Shown: positions 1 through 8,140 of the stretch, one piece after another | How positions within the stretch are numbered: the first letter of the stretch is position 1 | How the letters are laid out: each line of letters opens with the position of its first letter | NCBI GenBank assembly: GCA_039029735.1 | Contig: JBCCFL010000030.1 | Location: 9,035 to 73,034 of the forward strand | Source: CADEDH01 sp039029735 | GTDB lineage: Bacteria; Actinomycetota; Acidimicrobiia; Acidimicrobiales; SZUA-35 | Direction of reading: 5' to 3' | Length of the DNA: 64,000 bases | Position numbers and translations under genes: made by a program | Notes under the pieces: generated by a model | Seen by the model: only the letters and a program-made list of their open reading frames with translations | The model's database searches: none | Told to the model about the DNA's origin: nothing

Positions 1-2
1 CC

Positions 3-518
3 GAGGGCATCCTCGTGGTCGATCTGGTGGCCCGGGGTCGGACCCCGCATCAGAGCCTGTTCCAGCAGTGGTCCGAAGCCGACGAGCAGGCTGTTCGGCG
101 AGCGCTGGAGGCGACCGGCACGATCGATCTGGCCGATCGCCCCGTCGATGAGCTGTCCGGCGGGCAGCGACAACGGGTGTGGATCGCCATGGCGCTGGCT
201 CAGGAGACCGAACTGCTCCTCCTCGACGAGCCGACCACCTTCCTCGACATCAGCCACCAGGTGGACGTGCTCAACATGGTGCATCGGCTGAACACCGACC
301 AGGGGCGAACCGTGGTGGTGGTGCTCCATGACCTGAACCTGGCCTGCCGGTATGCCGATCACATCGTGGCCATGCGCGATGGGCAGATCGTGGCGGCCGG
401 CCCACCGTGCGAGGTGGTCGATGCGGACCTGGTCGAGCGAGTGTTCGGGTTGGACTGTGTGGTGATTGACGATCCCATGAGCAACACGCCGCTCATCATC
501 CCCACCGACTCCCGCTGA
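3..518 (+). CDS. Iron-siderophore-type ABC transporter ATPase, 5' truncated
   Basis: C-terminal two thirds of an ABC ATPase of the FecE/FepC type, which powers uptake of ferric siderophores, haem or cobalamin at the inner face of the membrane. The frame is open to the window edge, so the Walker A region lies outside. Visible are the LSGGQRQR signature, the Walker B stretch LLLLDEPTTFLD, the D-loop DISHQ and the switch histidine in VVVLHDLNLA, followed by the usual C-terminal tail. The GTG at 15 is internal, because the residues before it (EGIL) fit the family. The cognate permease and binding protein would lie upstream, out of view. Family assignment is firm; the substrate is inferred. Confidence 0.9.
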   Translation, partial: EGILVVDLVARGRTPHQSLFQQWSEADEQAVRRALEATGTIDLADRPVDELSGGQRQRVWIAMALAQETELLLLDEPTTFLDISHQVDVLNMVHRLNTDQGRTVVVVLHDLNLACRYADHIVAMRDGQIVAAGPPCEVVDADLVERVFGLDCVVIDDPMSNTPLIIPTDSR

Positions 519-532
519 AGGGACTGTCGCTG

Positions 533-550
533 GCCCGGCTCAGGCCGGGG
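533..550. terminator. Candidate bidirectional terminator
   Basis: A hairpin with arms CCCGGC and GCCGGG and a TCAG loop lies between the ABC ATPase stop and the convergent flavoprotein stop, overlapping the latter. There is no clear T-tract, so termination is inferred from position only. Confidence 0.4.
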
Positions 551-1646
551 GATAGATCCAGACGGTGTTGATGTCGCGTTTGAGCGCCTTGGCTTCGTCG
601 CCGACGAGCACCACCTTGCGGTCCCAACCCTCGGTGAACACGGCGCCAGCGGCTCCCAGATCAAGGCAGGTGCCGTAGGGGAGCGTTTGCAGCTCGGCGA
701 GGGGCGCTCCCACGAGGTCGGCCACGGCGTTGCGGCCGGCGCAGGCCCCCTGGGGGATCGCGTGCTGGGCGCTCTGGGCCACGGTGTGGCCCGACTCATC
801 GAGCGGGGCTGCGGTGTCGCCTGCGGCAAACACCTCGGGCGCATCGTGCACCCGGAGGTTCTGGTCGACGCTGAGCCGGCCCAGCGGATCGAGGTCATCC
901 GAGATCGCGGCCGTGAGTGGGCTGGCCCGCATGCCGGTGGTCCACACCACGACGTCAGCAGGGAACGAGGCCCCGTCTGCCAACTCCACCCTGGTGCCGT
1001 CGTAGGCCCTCACCATCACGCCGGTTCGGACGTCCACGCCGAGCTCGTCGATGGCGGCCTCGATGGCGGGCCGGGCGTCGTCACCGAGGGGCCGTCCGAT
1101 CTGGTCGGACTTCTCCAGCAAGACCACGTTGGCCGTCGGCACTCGGGCCGGCAGCTCCGTTGCCAGCTCGATCCCGGTGAAGCCGGCTCCGACCACTGCG
1201 ATCGTGGCCCCGGAGTCCAGCTCGCTGAGGCGTTGGTCGAGGGCCTCGGCTGCGGCCAGCGTGTCGACGTCGTGCAGATGCGTGTCGTCAATGGGGGGCC
1301 GATTGAGCTGGCTGCCGGTGGCGAGGATCAACCGGTCGTAGTCGAGCCTGCGCTCGTCGCCATCATCGTCGGTCACGGTCACGGTTCGGGCGCCGGTGTC
1401 GATGCCCGTGGCCGTGGCCCGGATGTGGCCAACGCCCCGAGGAGTGAGCACGTCAGCCAGGGCGACGGTGGTCTCAGCGGGTGAGCGCTCGTAGAGCCGG
1501 GGCCGGGGCACGAATCGATCGGTGGGAGCGACGAGGTCGATCCGTACCGGGCCGGCCGCCGCCGCCGTTTCGGCGGCGGCGATGGCGGCCCACACGCCGG
1601 CGAAGCCAGCGCCGAGCACGAGCAGTCGTGGTGGGGTGGCGGTCAC
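540..1646 (-). CDS. NDH-2-like FAD-dependent pyridine nucleotide oxidoreductase
   Basis: Predicted flavoprotein of the type II NADH dehydrogenase/pyridine nucleotide-disulfide oxidoreductase superfamily, which passes electrons from NAD(P)H to a quinone or another acceptor. It has an N-terminal FAD Rossmann motif (LVLGAGFAGVWAA, residues 9-21), the ATG motif (LILATGSQ), a second Rossmann fold for NAD(P)H (VVGAGFTGIELA) and a C-terminal FAD-binding motif (FAAGDTAA). There is no redox-active Cys pair. At 368 residues it is slightly shorter than typical NDH-2, and no C-terminal membrane anchor is obvious. Its start overlaps the stop of the hydrolase gene by 4 nt (ATGA), so the two are probably co-translated. 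The exact acceptor cannot be told from sequence. Confidence 0.88.
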   Translation of the reverse strand: MTATPPRLLVLGAGFAGVWAAIAAAETAAAAGPVRIDLVAPTDRFVPRPRLYERSPAETTVALADVLTPRGVGHIRATATGIDTGARTVTVTDDDGDERRLDYDRLILATGSQLNRPPIDDTHLHDVDTLAAAEALDQRLSELDSGATIAVVGAGFTGIELATELPARVPTANVVLLEKSDQIGRPLGDDARPAIEAAIDELGVDVRTGVMVRAYDGTRVELADGASFPADVVVWTTGMRASPLTAAISDDLDPLGRLSVDQNLRVHDAPEVFAAGDTAAPLDESGHTVAQSAQHAIPQGACAGRNAVADLVGAPLAELQTLPYGTCLDLGAAGAVFTEGWDRKVVLVGDEAKALKRDINTVWIYPPA

Positions 1647-2533
1647 GACAGGTGCCGATCAGCCGTACGGCCTGGAGCGACGCCGCTGCGCTGCATGAAG
1701 TCGATGGCGGTGGTGGCCACCTCCTGCCAGCGGTGGTCGATCACCAGCGAGTGGCCGGCGTTCTCGATCTCGATGAACTCGGTCGGCGACTGGTTCTTCG
1801 CCTGCTTGGAGTGAGCGGCTTTCGCCACCGACGGCGGCACGGTGTGGTCGGCTCCACCGCTGATGATGAGCAGCGGACCTCGCTCGGGGCTCTCGGTGTG
1901 GACCTTCGCTGCGGAAGACGACGAGAAGTTGGCGAACGCAACCTCGAAGAGCGGCCGTCCGGGGGCGGCGACGTGGAACTCCTGGTAGAGCGCCTCAGCT
2001 TCGGCCGCCGGAACGGCGTTGGCGAACCCGTAGGTGAACTGGTCCAGCGTGAGCGTTACGGCTCGACTGCGGTTCCCCGGGCTCTTGAGTACCGGGAACG
2101 ACGACTTCACCACCGACCACGGCAGGCCGCGGAGGCCCTTGAACGGTGCGGGGTCGATCGCCACCGCCGCGCTGGCCACACCGCGGCCGGCGAGCTTCTG
2201 GGCCACGAGGCCACCCACGGAGTGGCCGATCACCACGGGCCGGCGGGCGAGGCGACCGATGATGCCCTCTGCTCGCTCGGTCACCTCGTCGATGCTCGGT
2301 CCGGCGAGTGCTTGGGGGTCGACGCGGGCGTCCGACACGGATTCGGGTTCACCGGGCCAGTCAATGGCGATGGGGGCGTAGCCCTGCTGTTCCAGCAACT
2401 GCTCCCAGCGGGCCCAGCTACCGGCGAGCAGCCAGAGGCCGTGGATGAGCACGACCGGCTGGCGGCCTGATTCGTTGATGCCGGCGATCGCCGCCAGCTC
2501 TCGTTCGGTGGGGTTCATCTCCTGGGTGGTCAC
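1643..2533 (-). CDS. Alpha/beta hydrolase
   Basis: Alpha/beta hydrolase-fold enzyme of 296 residues, probably a cytoplasmic esterase or lipase-like hydrolase. The oxyanion-hole motif LIHGLW, the nucleophile elbow GHSVGG (Ser), the acid in SGGADHTVP (Asp) and the histidine in NAGHSLV are all present and in order, so the triad looks intact. The GTG start is preceded by AAGGAGA at good spacing. It is first in a two-gene unit with the flavoprotein, whose start overlaps this stop. It is transcribed divergently from the AraC-family gene, which may control it. The substrate is unknown. Confidence 0.88.
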   Translation of the reverse strand: MTTQEMNPTERELAAIAGINESGRQPVVLIHGLWLLAGSWARWEQLLEQQGYAPIAIDWPGEPESVSDARVDPQALAGPSIDEVTERAEGIIGRLARRPVVIGHSVGGLVAQKLAGRGVASAAVAIDPAPFKGLRGLPWSVVKSSFPVLKSPGNRSRAVTLTLDQFTYGFANAVPAAEAEALYQEFHVAAPGRPLFEVAFANFSSSSAAKVHTESPERGPLLIISGGADHTVPPSVAKAAHSKQAKNQSPTEFIEIENAGHSLVIDHRWQEVATTAIDFMQRSGVAPGRTADRHLS

Positions 2534-2608
2534 GGTCCGTCTCCTTCAGACGACGATTGCGGACACCTGCATCGTCTGCTCGTTCCCAGGTAGGAGCCAT
2601 GTCCGGTG

Positions 2609-2636
2609 CGGACAACCACTTGACCAAGTCGGACAA
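2609..2636. promoter_or_regulatory. Direct repeat, possible AraC-family operator
   Basis: CGGACAA occurs at 2609-2615 and again at 2630-2636, exactly 21 bp apart, which is two helical turns and the spacing of AraC-type half-sites. A related TGCGGACA lies at 2558-2565. The repeats sit in the divergent region between the hydrolase and the AraC-family gene. Binding is inferred. Confidence 0.45.
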
Positions 2637-2654
2637 TCGGCTGTGCCGCCCATC

Positions 2655-2660
2655 TACCCT
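2655..2660 (+). promoter_or_regulatory. -10 box of a probable leaderless transcript (AraC-family gene)
   Basis: TACCCT ends 6 nt before the ATG at 2667. No Shine-Dalgarno sequence fits in between, so transcription probably starts at or near the start codon. Confidence 0.5.
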
Positions 2661-2666
2661 GTACAG

Positions 2667-3683
2667 ATGGTCTCGGCCAGCAGTGCTCGCCCGGCGACGA
2701 GCCTCCGCCTCCTCTGCGAGACGGCCGCCGAGGCGGGGATCGGGCTCGACATCGCGCTCGCCGACACCGGCCTCGACGAGCGCGACATGGTCGATGCCAC
2801 CCGAGAGATCACCGCCGAGCAGGAACTGATGGCTGTGCGGAACATCGCAGCGGTGTATCCGTCCGAGGCCGGGCTCGGTGTTGCGGTCGGGGAACGAATG
2901 CACGTGAACGCCTTCGGGATCTGGGGCTTCGCCGTGCTGACGAGCCCCACCTTCCGGGCGGCCATCCACACCGCACTCGATCACATCCGACTCTCCTACG
3001 TGTTCGCCGACGTGCACTTCCACGAGACCGCCGATGCGGGCCGGCTCGTGTTCGACGTCTCGGCGCTCGATCCCGGCGTGCAGGCGTTCGTGTTGGAGCG
3101 CCAGTCGATGGTCACCATGCACTTCGCCCGGGAGGTGGTGGATCGAGCAGTGCTCCAAGAGTTCACCATCGAAACCACCCGGTCTGCGTCGTACGCCGAG
3201 GCGCTGGCGGATCGAATCGGCTTGGCCGTCACCGCTGACGCCGACCACGACGCGCTCGTGTTTCCGGCCCGGGTACTCGATCTCGACGTGCCGAGATCGG
3301 ATCCGGTCACCCTTCGATACTGCCTCGAACAGTGCGAGCTGCTGGCGGCCCGCCTTGGTGACGAGGCACATCCGTGGTCGACGAAGGTCCGGGATGTACT
3401 CGTCGAGGACATCGCGCAGGAGCACCAGATCGGTTCGGCGGCCGAGCGGCTTGCGGTCAACGAGCGAACCTTGCGGCGGCGCCTGGCCGACGAGGGCACG
3501 AGCTTCAGGGAACTGTATGCCGACACCCGCTTGTCGATCGCCTGGGAACTGCTCGAAACGGCTGGTCTGAGCGTGGAGGCGGTCGCCCGACGAGTGGGCT
3601 ACGCCGAGCCGGCGAGCTTCGTTCGGTCGTTCGCCAAGCACTTCGGCGAGACGCCGGGCAGCATCCGCCGCCGGGTGGCGTGA
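2667..3683 (+). CDS. AraC-family transcriptional regulator
   Basis: Regulator of 338 residues with an N-terminal arabinose-binding-like sensing domain (about 1-200, of the type seen in OruR/VirS-like regulators) and a C-terminal AraC DNA-binding domain with two helix-turn-helix units. The second holds the family signature around RRVGYAEPASFVRSFAKHFG and ends GETPGSIRRR. An upstream extension of the frame would overlap the divergent hydrolase gene; the ATG at 2667, right behind a TACCCT box, gives the normal family length. It sits head-to-head with the hydrolase-flavoprotein unit, the usual placement for a local activator. The ligand is unknown. Confidence 0.9.
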   Translation: MVSASSARPATSLRLLCETAAEAGIGLDIALADTGLDERDMVDATREITAEQELMAVRNIAAVYPSEAGLGVAVGERMHVNAFGIWGFAVLTSPTFRAAIHTALDHIRLSYVFADVHFHETADAGRLVFDVSALDPGVQAFVLERQSMVTMHFAREVVDRAVLQEFTIETTRSASYAEALADRIGLAVTADADHDALVFPARVLDLDVPRSDPVTLRYCLEQCELLAARLGDEAHPWSTKVRDVLVEDIAQEHQIGSAAERLAVNERTLRRRLADEGTSFRELYADTRLSIAWELLETAGLSVEAVARRVGYAEPASFVRSFAKHFGETPGSIRRRVA

Positions 3684-3717
3684 CCGTCTGGGCTCGGTCG
3701 GAGGGCCTGGCGAGCCT

Positions 3718-4248
3718 TCAGTGGGGTGGCCAGAGCATCGATTCGGCTGGATGCTCCGGGCGGTACAACACCCAGTGACCCGCCCCAACGTGGTCTGCAC
3801 CGCTGCCGAAGAGGCCGGCATACCACGTGGCGTAGCCTTCGTGCACCACGCCGTTCACCTCGTAGCGGTAGGTGGCTGTGTGCTGGGGGGTGCGGGTGAC
3901 CTGAATCTTGCCGGTGGCCAGCACCGTGCCGGTGGTTACCTGCCCGACTTCGGCCAGGTCTCGCATGCGGCTGGTAGCCGCTCGACCGATCCTGGTGCTG
4001 ACCACGCCGCTGGTGAGAAAGAAGAGGCCGATGGCGGTCATCGCGATGGTGAGCTGCACATCCTCGAGGGCGAGGGCGAGGGCGACGGCGGCGACGATCA
4101 AGGGTCCGGTGCCGAAGAGGAAGAGCATCACGATCAGCGGGGCTGGCATGCCGATCCGCTTCACCTGAGAGCGAGCCCAGCGTCGGGGCGCTGGGCCGGG
4201 GTAGCTGGCCGGTGAGGGGAGCGCGGCCGAATCTGGTGAGTGGACCAT
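3718..4248 (-). CDS. DUF3592-like membrane protein
   Basis: Small protein with two predicted membrane helices near the N-terminus (around PLIVMLFLFGTGPLIVAAVA and TIAMTAIGLFFLTSGVV) and a C-terminal beta-rich domain with the DUF3592 pattern: a TGTVL strand, then TYRYEVNGVVHEG and a final VLYRPEHPAES segment. Function of the family is unknown. A GTG at 4284 would add 12 residues but would push the start towards the terminator hairpin of the neighbouring gene; I prefer the ATG at 4248 (176 residues). It is convergent with the AraC-family gene. Confidence 0.72.
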   Translation of the reverse strand: MVHSPDSAALPSPASYPGPAPRRWARSQVKRIGMPAPLIVMLFLFGTGPLIVAAVALALALEDVQLTIAMTAIGLFFLTSGVVSTRIGRAATSRMRDLAEVGQVTTGTVLATGKIQVTRTPQHTATYRYEVNGVVHEGYATWYAGLFGSGADHVGAGHWVLYRPEHPAESMLWPPH

Positions 4249-4314
4249 GCTTGCTCTACGCCGTCCGCGGCTCAAACGGTTCACCCGTCGCCCGCTTCAC
4301 GGTTTCTGACGGGT

Positions 4315-4348
4315 GGTGCGGGTCCCGGCATCCAGCGGGACCCGCACC
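4315..4348 (-). terminator. Strong hairpin terminator of the GIN-domain gene
   Basis: A perfect 13-bp inverted repeat (GGTGCGGGTCCCG at 4315-4327, its complement at 4336-4348) with an 8-nt loop lies just downstream of the GIN-domain stop codon, read on the minus strand. Flanking GACGGG/CCCGTC extend the stem past a bulge. No long T-run follows. Confidence 0.7.
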
Positions 4349-4355
4349 GAGCCCG

Positions 4356-5093
4356 TCAGCTCGTCTCCAGCGAGGCGGCGCCGGAGGTCGAGATCTGGCC
4401 GACGGCATCGTCGGGGATGCGGAGCGTCGATGCTCCGCTGGCGTCCCCGTCCACGGTGCCGGCGGCGTCGATGGTGAGGTCGGCGGCGCCGGACACATCG
4501 ACAGTTGCCGTACCGACTGATGCGATGTCGAGGTCGGAGGCACCGGACACGTCCAGGTCGGCCTCCTCCACTGCCAGTGCGTCGAGGTCGACGTCGCTGG
4601 CCCCGGAAACCCGAGCGGTGATCGCCTGAGCGGTTCCGTCGATACGCACCTCGGAGGCACCGGTCACGTCGAGGTCGAGATCGTCGGCCGCCAGGCCTTC
4701 CACCGTCACATCCGATGCACCGGTCACGTCCAACGCCTCGAGAGACGCCATGGTGACCTCGGCCCTCAGCCCGACGGTGGTGTCGTACATGCCGTCTTCC
4801 ATGCTGATGCGGAGCTCGCCGTCGACCACCTCGAAGATGGCGTCGTCGATGAAGTTGTCGTCCAAGGTGAAGCTGGCCTCGGCTGGCCCATCGGCGATCG
4901 TGACGTCGACCTCGACGGCATGTGAGATATCCAGGCGGGTGAAGCTCTCGCCCTCGATCGTGAGGGTCTCGGCTGTCCCCGAGCCCTGCTGGACTGCGAA
5001 GGGGAAGCCGCTGCAGCCGGTGGCCCAGGTGGCGGTGATGGCGAGGAGGCCAGTGGTGAGAACGAGCGGGTTGGTGAGCAACTGGCTGAACAT
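4356..5093 (-). CDS. GIN-domain (DUF2807) lipoprotein
   Basis: Exported lipoprotein of 245 residues. A hydrophobic signal segment (LVLTTGLLAITATWATGC) ends in a lipobox-like ATGC, predicting lipid attachment at the Cys. The rest is a GIN/DUF2807 domain: an N-terminal half with FTRLDISHAVEVDV, then at least six short repeats around the core G-A-S-D/E followed by alternating D/L/V residues. These are expected to stack as a right-handed beta-helix. The longer frame to 5171 is unlikely; the ATG at 5093 has GAGG upstream and places the signal peptide at the N-terminus. Function in actinobacteria is not established; an envelope or adhesive role is inferred. Confidence 0.85.
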   Translation of the reverse strand: MFSQLLTNPLVLTTGLLAITATWATGCSGFPFAVQQGSGTAETLTIEGESFTRLDISHAVEVDVTIADGPAEASFTLDDNFIDDAIFEVVDGELRISMEDGMYDTTVGLRAEVTMASLEALDVTGASDVTVEGLAADDLDLDVTGASEVRIDGTAQAITARVSGASDVDLDALAVEEADLDVSGASDLDIASVGTATVDVSGAADLTIDAAGTVDGDASGASTLRIPDDAVGQISTSGAASLETS

Positions 5094-5303
5094 GATCCTC
5101 AGTCTCGAACGAGCCAGCCCCCAGATCCATCGGGTGTCCCCCTGAGGTGACCCTGAGAACCCCGGGGTCACCCCCGGTGGCTGGCCGGGGTGCCTCTCGG
5201 GGGGCTATCCCCACCTCGCGGTCCACCCCGCGCCCCACCCCGCCTCAAGACGGTGCTGATCCTGGCCGACTATGCGTGATGGAGACTCTCGAAGTGGAGT
5301 ACC

Positions 5304-5537
5304 ATGGAGAGCCACCGACCAACCGAGGTGATCTCGTTGACCGAGGCGAAGCAGCGGCAAGTCGAGCAGTACATCCGATCGCTCGTCGATGGGGCGCGGA
5401 CCACCACTGAGCTGCTCGGTCAGGTCGAGGATCGGTTCCACGTTGGCCTGCCGGCGGTGCAGCGGCTCTTCTATCGCATGATGAGCGATGGCAGCGTTCG
5501 CCTCGGGCCGGGCCTGGTGCCAGTCCGGGTCGACTGA
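5304..5537 (+). CDS. Small hypothetical protein, possible winged-helix fold
   Basis: A 77-residue protein I do not recognise. It is mostly helical with a charged N-terminus (SLTEAKQRQVEQYIRSLV), a middle segment TTTELLGQVEDRF and a beta-like end (GSVRLGPGLVPVRVD), a layout resembling small winged-helix domains. A GGAG box lies 6 nt before the ATG. It lies 59 nt upstream of the dNTPase gene and on the same strand, so co-transcription is possible. Confidence 0.55.
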   Translation: MESHRPTEVISLTEAKQRQVEQYIRSLVDGARTTTELLGQVEDRFHVGLPAVQRLFYRMMSDGSVRLGPGLVPVRVD

Positions 5538-5596
5538 CCCCTCCAGCTTCGCCCGCCAGCGCCGCACTCCCACCGAACGGCAGGTCTCCAGTTTCC

Positions 5597-6913
5597 ATGC
5601 GTGCCGATCGCCGTCATGACGCGTCCGACGACCTCGAAGGTCGAGACGCCCGCCCTCCTGGCGCCCGCGACCGCGATCGCATCCTCTACTCCGAGCCGTT
5701 CCGCCGCCTGCTCGGGGTGACCCAGGTGGTGGGGGCCCACGAGGGCACCGTGTTCCACAACCGGCTCACCCACTCGATCAAGGTGAGCCAGATCGCACGT
5801 CGGCTGGCTGAGCGGATGATCCACGATCACACCGAAGCGGGCACCATGGCTCTGCTCGATGCCCACGGCGGGGTGGAACCCGAGGTGGCCGAAGCGGCTG
5901 CCCTCGCCCACGACATCGGCCATCCGCCGTTCGGTCACGCGGGCGAGGTGGTGCTCGACGAGCTCACGAGGGCCCGCGGGTGTACCGAGGGCTTCGAAGG
6001 CAACGCGCAGAGCTTCCGCATCCTCACCAAGCTGGCCTTCCGCAAGGTGGATCCCGACGATCCGCCCGGGCTCGATCTGAGTCGGGCCACGCTGCGGGCG
6101 TCCCTCAAGTATCCGTGGCTCCGTGCGCTGGATGAGGCGCAGCAGCCGATCGCAGGGGAGAAGCGGAGCCGCAAGTGGGGCGCCTACGACAGCGAGGTTC
6201 CCGACCTGGACTTCGCATTGGCGATGGAACCAGCGGGGGCGGTGCGCAGCCTCGAGGCCGAGATCATGGACTGGGCCGACGACGTGACGTATGCCGTGCA
6301 CGACCTGGAGGACTTCTACCGGGCGGGGCTCATCCCGCTGCCGACGCTGGCCCAGGATCTCGACGAGCGCGAACGCTTCCTCACCTTGGCGTGTGAACGG
6401 AGCCAGCTCGAATGGGCCGAGGCCGAAGAGGCCTTCGAGCGCATGCGGCTGCTGCTCCCGACCACCCCGTTCACCGGTGCCGCCGAGCAGTTGGGCGCGA
6501 TGTCGGTGTTGCGGAGCCAGCTCATCAACACCCTGCTCGCCGCCTTCGCGGTTCCCGAGCCCGGATCAGATCAGTTCGTCCGGCGAGACGAGATGATCGT
6601 GGCCGAGGTGCTCAAGCAGCTCACCTGGACCTACGTGATCACCTCGCCACATCTGAGCGCCCAGGAGTACGGCCAGCGTCGGGTGATCACCGAGATCTTC
6701 GATGCGTTCTGCGAGATCGACGTCGACGGCAAGGCCAAACCAGCCCGAGAGGTGCTGCGCTCGCCGTTCCTCGACCGGGCCCTCTTCGCCGATTGTCCAC
6801 CGGCCCGGAGGGCGGCCGACTTCGTAGCGAGCCTCACCGAGCCTCAGGCGTTTCAGCTGCACGGGCGCCTCACTGGCCACACCCCAGGTTCGGTGATGGA
6901 CCCGGTGATCTGA
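5597..6913 (+). CDS. dgt: Deoxyguanosinetriphosphate triphosphohydrolase-like protein
   Basis: HD-domain dNTP triphosphohydrolase (438 residues) that cleaves dNTPs to deoxynucleosides and triphosphate, helping control the dNTP pool. The signature starts with YSEPFRRL, then HNRLTHSIKV (His59), the metal-binding HDIGHPPFGHAGE (His105-Asp106), FEGNAQSFR and a later DDVTYAVHD motif. All metal-site residues of the family are visible. The length fits the shorter bacterial type rather than the 505-residue Escherichia coli enzyme. No strong ribosome-binding site is seen before the ATG. Confidence 0.92.
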   Translation: MRADRRHDASDDLEGRDARPPGARDRDRILYSEPFRRLLGVTQVVGAHEGTVFHNRLTHSIKVSQIARRLAERMIHDHTEAGTMALLDAHGGVEPEVAEAAALAHDIGHPPFGHAGEVVLDELTRARGCTEGFEGNAQSFRILTKLAFRKVDPDDPPGLDLSRATLRASLKYPWLRALDEAQQPIAGEKRSRKWGAYDSEVPDLDFALAMEPAGAVRSLEAEIMDWADDVTYAVHDLEDFYRAGLIPLPTLAQDLDERERFLTLACERSQLEWAEAEEAFERMRLLLPTTPFTGAAEQLGAMSVLRSQLINTLLAAFAVPEPGSDQFVRRDEMIVAEVLKQLTWTYVITSPHLSAQEYGQRRVITEIFDAFCEIDVDGKAKPAREVLRSPFLDRALFADCPPARRAADFVASLTEPQAFQLHGRLTGHTPGSVMDPVI

Positions 6914-6950
6914 AGTACCTGCCAAGCGCGCCCCGGGCGAGTTCAAGGCC

Positions 6951-6956
6951 TACAGT
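6951..6956 (+). promoter_or_regulatory. -10 box of a probable leaderless transcript (glycosyltransferase)
   Basis: TACAGT ends 7 nt before the GTG at 6964, with no ribosome-binding site between. It supports 6964 as the start rather than the much longer open frame. Confidence 0.5.
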
Positions 6957-6963
6957 CCGAGGC

Positions 6964-8088
6964 GTGTTCGACGGTCCGCCGCTCCGTCTTGCGCTCGAAG
7001 CGACATCGCTGTTGGGCGCCCGCACTGGTATCGGGGCGATGACTCGCGCCCTCGTCGATCGGCTGGCCACCGTGCCGGGCATCGAGGTGACAGGGCTCGC
7101 TGTCAGCTGGCGTGGTCGGGCCGCCGTTGCCGATGAGCTGCCCGCCGGCATGGCATCGCACCCATTGCAGTTCCCCGCCCGCCTCGCCCACTGGCTCTGG
7201 GCCCGAGTCGACCATCCCCGGCTCGACGGGTTCGACGTCGTGCACGGCCCCAACTTCGTGGTGCCGCCAGTTGCCGGGGCTGCGTCACTGGTGTCGGTGC
7301 ACGATTTCGGGCCGTGGCACGATCCCGCATCGTGTACCCGCTCGGCCCGGGCCTACCCCCGGCTCGTGGCTCGTGCACTCGACCGTGGCGCCCACGTGCA
7401 CGTCGACTCGGCGTTCGTGGGGCGCGAGGCGATCGAGATCCTCGGGGTCGAGCCCGAGCGGGTGCACCACATTGCGCTGGGCTTCGATCCTCAGAGCCAG
7501 GGCTCGTCGGTGCGGGGCCGGGCCATGGTGGATGGCAGTGACTACGTGCTCGCACTCGGCACGATCGAGCCCCGCAAGGACCATCCGAATCTGGTGGCGG
7601 CGATGGCCGAGGTGTGGACCACGCATCCCGACGTCCGGCTCGTCGTGGTCGGCCCCGATGGGTGGGGAACGCCAGCATTCGACGCGGCGTGCGCCCGTCA
7701 CGCCGTGGGCGACCGGGTGGTACGCCTCGGCTATGTCGACCAGCGGGCTCGGGCCGATCTGCTCGCTGGTGCCGCCTGCCTGTCCTTTGCATCGCGCTAC
7801 GAGGGCTTCGGGCTGCCTCCGCTCGAGGCAATGGCCGCTGGCACGCCGGTGGTCGCCTCAACTGCCGGTTCGTTGCCGGAGATCTGCGGCGGAGCCGCCG
7901 AGATGGTGCCGCCGGGCGAGCCCGCCGCACTCGCCAAGGCGATCACAGCCGTGATCGACGACCGGGAACGGGCCGCAGAGCTCGTGCGGCTGGGTCGAGT
8001 CCAGACATCCCGTTTCTCCTGGGACGTGACCGCCGAGGGCTTCATGTCGCTCTACCGGCACCTCGCCGAGCAGCATCAACGTCTCTAA
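6964..8088 (+). CDS. GT4-family glycosyltransferase
   Basis: Glycosyltransferase family 1/GT4 protein of 374 residues with a GT-B fold, transferring a sugar from an activated donor to an unknown acceptor. The C-terminal half holds LALGTIEPRKDHPNLVAA, VRLVVVGPDGWG and the donor-site E-x7-E motif in RYEGFGLPPLEAMAAGTPV. The N-terminal half begins with a strand and glycine-rich loop (TSLLGARTGIG). The frame is open upstream to 6412, but that part is out of phase over the dgt gene. It stands alone, so the product cannot be named. Confidence 0.85.
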   Translation: MFDGPPLRLALEATSLLGARTGIGAMTRALVDRLATVPGIEVTGLAVSWRGRAAVADELPAGMASHPLQFPARLAHWLWARVDHPRLDGFDVVHGPNFVVPPVAGAASLVSVHDFGPWHDPASCTRSARAYPRLVARALDRGAHVHVDSAFVGREAIEILGVEPERVHHIALGFDPQSQGSSVRGRAMVDGSDYVLALGTIEPRKDHPNLVAAMAEVWTTHPDVRLVVVGPDGWGTPAFDAACARHAVGDRVVRLGYVDQRARADLLAGAACLSFASRYEGFGLPPLEAMAAGTPVVASTAGSLPEICGGAAEMVPPGEPAALAKAITAVIDDRERAAELVRLGRVQTSRFSWDVTAEGFMSLYRHLAEQHQRL

Positions 8089-8100
8089 CGCTCGGTGCCG

Positions 8101-8131
8101 CCGTCGATAGGCACTGGTCGCCGTCGATAGG
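8101..8131 (+). repeat. Short direct repeat upstream of lpdA
   Basis: CCGTCGATAGG occurs at 8101-8111 and 8121-8131, a 20-bp period. The second copy contains the start of the -10 box of the following gene, so it could be a duplicated promoter element or an operator. Inference only. Confidence 0.4.
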
Positions 8132-8133
8132 GT
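8128..8133 (+). promoter_or_regulatory. -10 box of a probable leaderless transcript (lpdA)
   Basis: TAGGGT ends 7 nt before the ATG at 8141, with no ribosome-binding site between. Confidence 0.5.
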
Positions 8134-8140
8134 CAACGTC

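Noticed and set aside
6412..6963. Upstream extension of the glycosyltransferase frame
   Set aside because: Lies out of phase inside dgt; the GTG at 6964 has a promoter box and fits the family N-terminus.
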